Of a DNA stretch of 12,388 nucleotides, positions 7,242-12,388 are shown in pieces. A model generated the notes under the pieces. That model was not told the DNA's origin. It saw only the letters and a list, made by a program, of their open reading frames with translations, and did not search any database. The DNA comes from Kiloniellaceae bacterium (GTDB lineage: Bacteria > Pseudomonadota > Alphaproteobacteria > Kiloniellales > Kiloniellaceae), in the NCBI GenBank assembly GCA_021776195.1, contig JAJFGK010000034.1, forward strand, positions 1 through 12,388, written 5' to 3'. Each line of letters opens with the position of its first letter. Position 1 is the stretch's first letter. Both the position numbers and the translations under genes were made by a program.

Positions 7242-10088
7242 TCAGCGCGCCGCGGCGAGCAGCTTGCGGTGGGCGGCGAAATCGAGGGAATCGGCGAGCC
7301 ACTGGCGCTGCGCCGGGTCCTGTAGACCGGGCGAGCGCAGGGCGGTCAGGTACTCGTCCAGCATGGCCTGGTCGGCGGCCAGATCCGGATCGGCGGCCCA
7401 GCCTGGCACCTGCCGGCGTAGTCCCTGAAGGATCCTCGCCAGGGTCGCGGCGCGGGTTTTGGCCAGGGCGACATCGTCGTTGCGCAGGTCCAGGCTGATC
7501 AGGCGGGCCTGGCGGGCGATCTCGCTGGCGACCAGGTTCTTCAGGACATTGCGCTCCAGCGGGCCCTGGCTCACCGGCCCGTTGGGCAGCGCCAGGCTGG
7601 CCTGGGCGACGCCGTTGCCCAGGGTCACCAGGTCCTTGTAGCGCAGGGTCACATCGGCGACCGGCCCCGGCCCGTCGGTCACCAGATCGAGCAGGATCAC
7701 GTGGTCGTCGCCGGCGAAGAAGTTGGGAATGACGATCTGGATGCCCTCCTCGTCCTCGCCCCGGTCGGCCGCGATGCCGAGATTCTGCGAGAGGCGCTGA
7801 TCGATCGCCTGTTCGGCCTCGCGCACCCGCTGGGCGCGGGGTTCGTCCAGCCGCTGCGCGCCCAGGACCTCGACCAGCTTGACCCCGGAGGCGAGGCGAA
7901 TGCGCAGGCGCAGGGCCCGGGCCACGGCCCGGCTGGCCGCGTGCAGTTCCCGGTCGATGACGGTGGCGGCCTGATCCGGTGCGCTCAGCACCCGGCGGTG
8001 CCCCTGGCCCGCCGCCACCAGGCGGTCGATCTGAGCGGCCTCGGTCTCGCCGCCGAGGGCGACGACCGAAAGATGCAGGCCCTCCAGGGCGTTGCCGTGG
8101 GCCAGCGCCTCCAGGTCGTTCATTTCGTCGGCCAGGGAGGTGCCGCTGGCCAACAGCAACAGGCTGGAGCCGAGAATCTCCTCGGGCCGGTCGCCGGCGC
8201 GCAGGCTGTCGCCGGCCAGGCTCAGGGCCTCGACCAACCCGACCTCGTCGGCCGCTGCCGCCGCACCGCCCAGGAACAGCCGGTCGAGCGCGACCTTGAC
8301 CGGTCCGTGGCGAAAGTCCTCGGGCGTTACCATCAGGCCGCCGTCCGGGCCGGCGACGATCAGGGAGAAACGGTCGCCCGGCTGGCGCGCGGCCTCCAGG
8401 GCGGCGACCAGGGCCGAGAGCCGCCGCGCGGTCTCGGTATCGGCGCCCTGGCGCAGGTCGAAGACCAGGCCGACGTTCATCGCCGGCCGCCGCGCGCCCT
8501 GGCGTTCGGCGCCCTTCAGGCCGATCTGCAAGCGCAGCCGGGCCGGCCCCTGGACCGCCTGGGCGTCGGTCTGCAGGTAGAGCGCCATGGCGGCATCGCG
8601 CGGCGCATCGAAGGGCTGGGCCACCGGCCGGGCGCCCTGCTCCAGGGTGAGGTCGCGGCCCAGCGCTGCCCGGTTCCAGTCCTTCAGCCGAGCCTCCAGC
8701 AGACGGATCGCCGGGTCGCCCGGGATGTAGCTGTTCGACCAGTAGCCGGTGGCGGGACGGAAGGCGATGCCGTCCAGGGTCCCGAGCCGGTCCAGGTAGG
8801 TCTCGGCCGCCGCGAGATCACTATTCTCGGAAACATTCTTTGGGACCACCTGGCTCAGCCGGTCGGCCTTGCCAACAAGACCCAGGTCGTTATCGGTTTG
8901 CGCGTCGGCATCCTCGGGCTTGCGGGTCAGAGTGCTCGACAGTGAGACCTCGGCCTCGTCCTTGAAGGCCTCGGTCTTCTTGTCCTGTCCGGCCTGGCGC
9001 TCGATCCTGCCAAATGACTGGCTGGTCAGGTTGCCGTCGAGCTCCAACGCCCGGGTGGCCTCGTTCGATCGCAGGTCCTCGAGGTCGGCCGGGGCGCTTT
9101 CGTCCAGGATGCCGTCGTCCAGGATACCGTCGTCCAGGATACCGTCGTCCAGGGTACCGTCGTCCAGGCCGAAGCTGTCGCGGTCGCCGCGGGCCAGCTC
9201 GTCGCGGCTGACGATTTCCGACTGACTATTGCTCTGTGGCGCGGCAGTCTCGCGCTGACGGCGCTGATCGGCCAGTTCGCCGCCGGTCTCAGCCACCTCG
9301 CCGCCTTCTTCGGATTCGAACTCCAGTATGGGAGCATTGCTTTCGCTGGCGCCCTTTTCCCGGCGTTGGGCCTTGGTCTCGACCCGGTACTCGCCCGCGA
9401 GGCCTCCCGTGCGGCCATCGTCGTCGTATTCCTGATTGGCCAGGCTGTCGACGAAACCCTGGCCGGCGCCCAGCCTCTGTTCGCTGCCAGCGGTCTGGTC
9501 GTTGGGGGCGATCTGGGCCGCCTCTTCCGCCGGGTCGGGCAACAATTTGCCGCCGACCAGGAGATCGGATTTCTCCTTTGCCGGGGGAGGGCTCTGGACC
9601 GGTGCCGGCAGTTCGGCGTCCGCCGTCATCTGTTGGTCGCCGTGCGCCTGCTCGCCGGTCCGCACCGTGGGCTTGGCCGAGGGCGTTGGCGATGGGGCCG
9701 GCAGGGCCGGCACGGTCTGGTGGTAGAGTTCGGCATCCTTGAAGCCCGATTCCTCCCACAGTTCGCCGACCAGGGCGGCCGAGGCCAGCACCACCAGGGA
9801 CGCCGCCATGGCGCCGGCGAGCCAGGGCCGGTTGATACTGCGCGTGGATTTGGCCAAGGGGCCGGCCTGGCTCGCGGTGCGCACCGCCGCCAGGGTTTTG
9901 TCGACCAGCGCATCGGGGGCGTCCTGGTCGGCCAGACCGGCGAGCCCGGCGTCGAGCTCTTCCAGGGCGGCCTGGACCGCCTGACAGTCGGCGCAGCCCT
10001 CCAGGTGGCCGCGCAGCGCCTCGTCTTCCTGTGCCGCGGCGGCCCCCAGCTCCGCCAGGCGGTCTTGCACGGCCTCACAGCTGGTCAT
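7242..10088 (-). CDS. membrane anti-sigma factor: zinc-finger (zf-HC2) domain fused to a periplasmic vWA-like domain
   Basis: This 948-residue protein is the likely anti-sigma for the overlapping sigma gene. Residues 4-35 carry Cys4 and H28-x3-C32-x2-C35, the zinc-binding anti-sigma module, which holds ECF sigma factors inactive in the cytoplasm. A membrane helix follows at about 89-108. The rest should be periplasmic: a Pro/Ala and then acidic, low-complexity linker to about residue 420, including DDGIL repeats near 307-330, then a YfbK-like vWA region from about 530 to 690, and a C-terminal region beginning with the IVIPNFFAGDDHVILLDL strand. In the vWA the usual DxSxS metal motif reads D544-L-R-Q-G, and the later DG reads S648-G649, so metal binding is probably lost. 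AGAGGA lies 8 bases before the ATG, within the sigma gene, indicating translational coupling. The periplasmic vWA as sensor or docking domain for the next protein is inference. Confidence 0.92.
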   Translation of the reverse strand: MTSCEAVQDRLAELGAAAAQEDEALRGHLEGCADCQAVQAALEELDAGLAGLADQDAPDALVDKTLAAVRTASQAGPLAKSTRSINRPWLAGAMAASLVVLASAALVGELWEESGFKDAELYHQTVPALPAPSPTPSAKPTVRTGEQAHGDQQMTADAELPAPVQSPPPAKEKSDLLVGGKLLPDPAEEAAQIAPNDQTAGSEQRLGAGQGFVDSLANQEYDDDGRTGGLAGEYRVETKAQRREKGASESNAPILEFESEEGGEVAETGGELADQRRQRETAAPQSNSQSEIVSRDELARGDRDSFGLDDGTLDDGILDDGILDDGILDESAPADLEDLRSNEATRALELDGNLTSQSFGRIERQAGQDKKTEAFKDEAEVSLSSTLTRKPEDADAQTDNDLGLVGKADRLSQVVPKNVSENSDLAAAETYLDRLGTLDGIAFRPATGYWSNSYIPGDPAIRLLEARLKDWNRAALGRDLTLEQGARPVAQPFDAPRDAAMALYLQTDAQAVQGPARLRLQIGLKGAERQGARRPAMNVGLVFDLRQGADTETARRLSALVAALEAARQPGDRFSLIVAGPDGGLMVTPEDFRHGPVKVALDRLFLGGAAAAADEVGLVEALSLAGDSLRAGDRPEEILGSSLLLLASGTSLADEMNDLEALAHGNALEGLHLSVVALGGETEAAQIDRLVAAGQGHRRVLSAPDQAATVIDRELHAASRAVARALRLRIRLASGVKLVEVLGAQRLDEPRAQRVREAEQAIDQRLSQNLGIAADRGEDEEGIQIVIPNFFAGDDHVILLDLVTDGPGPVADVTLRYKDLVTLGNGVAQASLALPNGPVSQGPLERNVLKNLVASEIARQARLISLDLRNDDVALAKTRAATLARILQGLRRQVPGWAADPDLAADQAMLDEYLTALRSPGLQDPAQRQWLADSLDFAAHRKLLAAAR
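9100..9168. repeat. 15-base tandem repeat, about 4.6 copies, in the anti-sigma linker
   Basis: The unit on the plus strand is TCGTCCAGGATACCG. Copies begin at 9100, 9115, 9130 and 9145, with a partial copy of nine bases at 9160. Copies 2 and 3 are identical; copies 1 and 4 differ by one base each. Read in the gene's frame it encodes the five-residue repeat DDGIL (DDGTL once). Because 15 is a multiple of three, copy-number change would keep the frame. Confidence 0.95.
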
Positions 10089-10743
10089 CGGTCTTGTCCT
10101 CTGTGGTGAGCGGCGTACCGGTGGTAAGGGGGGTGTCGAAGGGTGTCCCCTCCGCCTCGGTCAGAGCCTTGGCGAGGGCGAGGCGGGCACGGCGCAGTTG
10201 GGTCTTAACGGTGTTGAGCGGCAGCGACAGCGCGTCGGCGGCCTCCTGCAGCTTCAGGCCGGCGACGGCGGTCAGCAGCAGGACCTCGCGCTGGGCCAGC
10301 GGCAAGGCCAGCATGGCTACCTCCAAGCGGGCGACCGTCTGGCGCGCGGCGGCGACCCGTTCGGGATCGGGCGTGGGATCGGCCGTCTCGGGCGGCTCGA
10401 AGTCGGTGGCCTCATCCGGCCGACGGTCGCGAAAGTGGTTGCGCACCAGGTTGGCGACGATGGTGAAGATCCAGGGCGCCAGGGGCCGGGTCGCCTCGTA
10501 GCGGTCGGCCGCGCGGTGGATCGCCAGGAAGATCGATTGGAACAGGTCGTCGCGGTCGGCCTCGGCGATGCCGCTGCGCACCAGGTAACTGTAGACCGGC
10601 CGGCGGTAGGCCGCCATCAGGGCCGGGAAGGCGGCCGCCTCGCCCCGACAGTGGCGCGCCAGCCAGGAACGCTCCTCCAGGCCCACCACGACCAAGCCTT
10701 GGTCGGCGGTCGCTGCGGCCAGACTGCCTGTCGTGACACTCAC
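10075..10743 (-). CDS. ECF-subfamily RNA polymerase sigma factor
   Basis: This is a group 4 (ECF) sigma factor of about 222 residues. Region 2 runs from FPALMAAYRRPVYSYL through DRDDLFQSIFLAIHRAADRYEATRPLAPWIFTIVANLVRNHFRDRR, which binds core polymerase and the -10 element. Region 4 runs from LPLAQREVLLLTAVAGLKLQEAADALSLPLNTVKTQLRRARLALAKAL, the helix-turn-helix for the -35 element. No extra C-terminal domain is present. The frame is open to an ATG at 10905, but the first 54 codons include ATA, CTA, TTT, TGT and GTA, unlike the gene body, so I place the start at the GTG at 10743, with GGTGGA just upstream. A GTG pair at residues 73-74 of the long frame is also possible. The gene overlaps the anti-sigma by 14 bases, the usual sigma/anti-sigma arrangement. 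Confidence 0.93.
   Translation of the reverse strand: MSVTTGSLAAATADQGLVVVGLEERSWLARHCRGEAAAFPALMAAYRRPVYSYLVRSGIAEADRDDLFQSIFLAIHRAADRYEATRPLAPWIFTIVANLVRNHFRDRRPDEATDFEPPETADPTPDPERVAAARQTVARLEVAMLALPLAQREVLLLTAVAGLKLQEAADALSLPLNTVKTQLRRARLALAKALTEAEGTPFDTPLTTGTPLTTEDKTDDQL
10097..10102 (-). promoter_or_regulatory. ribosome binding site of the anti-sigma gene, inside the sigma gene
   Basis: AGAGGA on the minus strand lies 8 bases before the anti-sigma ATG at 10088 and within the last codons of the sigma gene. Together with the 14-base overlap it suggests that translation of the two genes is coupled, keeping the two proteins in proportion. Confidence 0.65.
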
Positions 10744-10803
10744 GGTTCCACCACTCTTCGACTCCAGGTCCTCATGCTCAAGGGTACACGGCCCGTGCGA
10801 AAA

Positions 10804-10815
10804 GGTTTCAAAACC
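10804..10815. promoter_or_regulatory. short palindrome and possible sigma-gene promoter element
   Basis: GGTTTCAAAACC is a 5+2+5 inverted repeat about 60 bases upstream of the proposed sigma GTG. On the minus strand it reads GGTTTTGAAACC and supplies TTGAAA, a possible -35 box, with GTGTAC 16 bases further down as a poor -10 match. The TGAAACC part also faintly resembles the -35 boxes recognised by ECF sigma factors, which would allow autoregulation. The evidence is weak. Confidence 0.25.
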
Positions 10816-10829
10816 GTGCCAAAATAGCT

Positions 10830-10850
10830 TGCCTGATCCTATTTCAGGCA
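10830..10850. promoter_or_regulatory. 21-base inverted repeat, candidate operator between sigma and hydrolase genes
   Basis: TGCCTGA (10830-10836) and TCAGGCA (10844-10850) are perfect 7-base complements separated by TCCTATT. The centre-to-centre distance of 14 bases does not match a ten-base helical turn, so an RNA hairpin is also possible. The element lies in the 199-base region between two divergent genes. On the plus strand it overlaps a weak promoter candidate for the cell-wall hydrolase, TTGCCT (10829-10834), 17 bases, CATTAG (10852-10857). A repressor bound here could act on both directions; this is inference. Confidence 0.45.
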
Positions 10851-10942
10851 GCATTAGGCCCCAATATGGACAAATTGCGGCGCTATGTACGGACAGTGGC
10901 GGCACTTGCCGTCACCCCCTGAAAGCCAGGAACCAGCGATCC

Positions 10943-11635
10943 ATGGCGCGAAAAAAGCGCAAACAGCGTTCTGCCAACCGAAAAGCCCTGGCCATTCTGG
11001 GTCATGGTGCGAGGGGCCTGGGCACAGCCTTGCTGCGCCTCGTTCACTTGTTCTTAAGGTTAACCTTGTCCCTGGCCAGAGGTTTGCTCCGGGCTGCGGC
11101 CCGGGCGGCCCGAGCCTACAACCGCTGGGTCTGGGCCCGGCCGCGGCGCGCGGTCGACAGTGCGGTCCTGGCGACGGTTCTGGGGGTCCTGCTGATTATC
11201 TGGCTCAAGCCCCCGATCCCGCTCAATCTGGAAGACAGCGTCGACTGTCTGGTGCTCAATATCTACCACGAGGCGCGCGGCGAGCCGCCGGAGGGCCAAT
11301 TGGCGGTCGCCAAGGTGGTCATGAACCGGGTCGCCCACCCGCACTTTCCCGATTCTGTTTGCGATGTCATCAAACAGGGCGGCGAGGCGCCCCTGAACAA
11401 CTGTCAGTTCTCCTGGTGGTGCGACGGGCGCAGTGACGCCCCCACCGATGTGGCGGCCCTGAAGGCGCTGCGCGGCCTGGCCCGCGATGTGGTGCGCGGG
11501 CGCCGGGGCGATCCCAGCGCGGGCGCGCTGTGGTACCACGCCGCCAGCGTGACGCCGGATTGGCGCACCGCTTTCGAGGCCGGCCCGACCATCGGCGATC
11601 ACATTTTCTACCGTCCCAAGGACGACACCTGGTAG
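10943..11635 (+). CDS. membrane-anchored SleB-family cell-wall hydrolase
   Basis: This 230-residue protein has a C-terminal Hydrolase_2 (SleB/CwlJ) domain, known in spore cortex lytic transglycosylases but also common in non-sporing proteobacteria, where it cleaves peptidoglycan. The domain starts at about residue 99: CLVLNIYHEARGEPPEGQLAVAKVVMNRV holds the likely catalytic Glu110. CQFSWWCDG (154-162), ALWYHAASVTPDW (195-207) and IGDHIFY (217-223) are family motifs. The N-terminus is strongly basic (MARKKRKQR), followed by an amphipathic Arg/Leu-rich stretch (about 15-60) and one membrane helix at about 71-88, so the enzyme should be tethered with its domain in the periplasm. Cysteines 102, 140, 154 and 160 could form disulfides. 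I chose the ATG at 10943 because the basic N-terminus begins there and CAGGAA lies about 10 bases upstream. It diverges from the sigma gene. Confidence 0.91.
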   Translation: MARKKRKQRSANRKALAILGHGARGLGTALLRLVHLFLRLTLSLARGLLRAAARAARAYNRWVWARPRRAVDSAVLATVLGVLLIIWLKPPIPLNLEDSVDCLVLNIYHEARGEPPEGQLAVAKVVMNRVAHPHFPDSVCDVIKQGGEAPLNNCQFSWWCDGRSDAPTDVAALKALRGLARDVVRGRRGDPSAGALWYHAASVTPDWRTAFEAGPTIGDHIFYRPKDDTW

Positions 11636-11637
11636 CG

Positions 11638-11669
11638 CGGGCCTGGCCCGGCATCTAGAGCCCTTTTTT
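11638..11669 (+). terminator. possible intrinsic terminator of the hydrolase gene
   Basis: Three bases after the hydrolase stop, CGGGC (11638-11642) and GCCCG (11646-11650) can pair around a 3-base loop. A run of six T follows at 11664-11669, but 13 bases after that stem. An alternative pairing of GGGC (11639-11642) with GCCC (11660-11663) abuts the T-run with a long loop. The geometry is imperfect, so this is tentative. The gap to the convergent amine oxidase gene is only 35 bases. Confidence 0.4.
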
Positions 11670-11670
11670 G

Positions 11671-12388
11671 TTACCCTTTGCTGGCCCGCTGGCGCCGGTC
11701 GAGCCTCATGACCGCCCGCTGGGCCGACAGCACGGCCCCCTCCTGCCAGCCGGTGACGTGGCTCAAATGCTCGCCGGCGAAGGAGATCGGGCCATGGTCC
11801 CGCTGCAGCAGTTCATAGTCGCTCTGCAGGGCTTCCGGGCGCCAATTGACCCAGGCGCCCCAGCTGAAGGGGATCTTCTGCCAGGCCACCGAGACCGGCT
11901 TGGCGACCTCCCGGGCGAAGCCGGGATGAAGCAGCTCGCCACTCTCGGCCGCCGCCCCGGCCCGCTGGGCCGGGGCGAGGCTGCCGAACTGGAGCGCCTC
12001 GGCGCCGAAGTTGTAGGCTCCGAGAAGAACCCCCTTGCGGCCTAGATAGCCGTGGCAGGGATACCAGATCTGCGTGATCTCGCGATTGGTCCAGGAGATG
12101 CCGCCGAAGATGCCCGCGTCTTCCTCCCAGAAACGCCGCCCGGCCTGCCAGGCGAGTTTGCAGGTCGGGCTGTAGGGGTTGGCCTTGATCGCGTCCCGCA
12201 CCATCGCCGGCAAATCGGTTTCGATCCTGGCCAGGGCGGGCAGCGGCAGACAGCAGATGCAGTGATCGGCTTCGATCGCCTTCTCTTCGCCCTTTTCGAG
12301 GTCCTGGTAGACCACCCGCAGTCCCTCGCCCTGGCGGCGCAGGGCGCGGACCTCGGCGCGCGGCCGGATCAGGCCGCCGACCTGGCCC
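11671..12388 (-). CDS. FAD-dependent amine oxidase, C-terminal part (runs off the window)
   Basis: The frame is open to the right edge, so only the C-terminal 239 or so residues of a flavin amine oxidase (monoamine oxidase-like, FAD/NAD(P)-binding superfamily) are seen. The ending GPISFAGEHLSHVTGWQEGAVLSAQRAV is the classic C-terminal FAD-contact motif of the family. Upstream, ADHCICCLPLPALARI is the strand and turn that precedes the substrate domain, and GRRFWEED with an IWYPCHG stretch belongs to the substrate-binding part. The enzyme would oxidise a primary or secondary amine, or an amino acid as in bacterial L-amino-acid oxidases, to an imine with release of hydrogen peroxide. The substrate cannot be named. 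A GTG at 12315 could be mistaken for a start, but coding continues upstream of it (for example GGLIRPRAEVRAL). It converges on the SleB-like gene and ends in TAA at 11671. Confidence 0.87.
   Translation of the reverse strand, partial: GQVGGLIRPRAEVRALRRQGEGLRVVYQDLEKGEEKAIEADHCICCLPLPALARIETDLPAMVRDAIKANPYSPTCKLAWQAGRRFWEEDAGIFGGISWTNREITQIWYPCHGYLGRKGVLLGAYNFGAEALQFGSLAPAQRAGAAAESGELLHPGFAREVAKPVSVAWQKIPFSWGAWVNWRPEALQSDYELLQRDHGPISFAGEHLSHVTGWQEGAVLSAQRAVMRLDRRQRASKG

Noticed and set aside
5717..7498. A 593-codon plus-strand open frame opposite the 1057-residue protein gene
   Set aside because: Composition is typical of a shadow frame (Gly, Arg, Gln, His, Asp rich). It crosses the boundary of two real genes and the minus-strand gene has a signal peptide, membrane helices and a perfect ribosome site.
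10744..10905. N-terminal extension of the sigma factor to the ATG at 10905
   Set aside because: Codons such as ATA, CTA, TTT, TGT and GTA differ from the gene body, the segment contains the inverted repeats, and the sigma domain does not need it.
10733..10942. N-terminal extension of the SleB-like hydrolase to the ATG at 10733
   Set aside because: It reads through the divergent control region, has no domain, and the basic start plus ribosome site fit the ATG at 10943.
12313..12315. GTG at 12315 as the start of the amine oxidase
   Set aside because: The same frame continues upstream to the window edge with family-like sequence, and a 214-residue protein would lack the FAD-binding N-terminus.

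Overview
The window is G+C-rich (about two thirds by eye), with strong G/C bias at third codon positions and tightly packed genes. Gene content fits a Gram-negative, probably an alphaproteobacterium of the Rhodospirillales type: a Brucella BP26-like SIMPL protein, a SleB-type cell-wall hydrolase, a bacterial UDP-glucuronate decarboxylase, and an ECF sigma factor with a membrane anti-sigma. The lineage is inferred from protein flavour and composition, not from a marker gene.

Layout from left to right. Bases 1-169 hold no gene I can support. A 60-residue two-helix membrane protein (170-352) and a UDP-glucuronate decarboxylase (381-1325) read rightward. Next comes a run of six leftward genes, given here in transcription order from the right: ECF sigma factor (10743-10075), anti-sigma/vWA fusion protein (10088-7242), 1057-residue envelope protein (7207-4034), EamA/DMT transporter (3955-2996), SIMPL protein (2914-2174) and creatininase-family hydrolase (2158-1319). 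The hydrolase and the decarboxylase converge and overlap by 7 bases at their 3' ends. To the right, a SleB-like cell-wall hydrolase (10943-11635) diverges from the sigma factor across a 199-base intergenic region that carries two inverted repeats. A flavin amine oxidase, cut by the window edge (12388-11671), converges on the hydrolase.

The most interesting part is 4034-10743. The sigma factor and the anti-sigma overlap by 14 bases, and the third gene follows 34 bases later behind an AGGAGG site. The anti-sigma has a cytoplasmic zinc-binding HxxxCxxC module, one membrane helix, and a very large predicted periplasmic part. That part has an acidic low-complexity linker with a 15-base tandem repeat and a vWA-like domain whose metal site looks lost. 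The third protein is exported, beta-rich, has no cysteine that I could find, is built from recurring modules, and ends in three membrane helices. I infer a three-part envelope-sensing system: two large periplasmic proteins detect something and control release of the sigma factor. The signal and target genes are unknown; the divergently transcribed cell-wall hydrolase is one possible target.

The three leftward genes beyond the hairpin at 3974-4021 (transporter, SIMPL, creatininase) look like ordinary metabolic and envelope genes and may form a separate unit. No rRNA, tRNA, CRISPR array, insertion sequence or integrase is visible.
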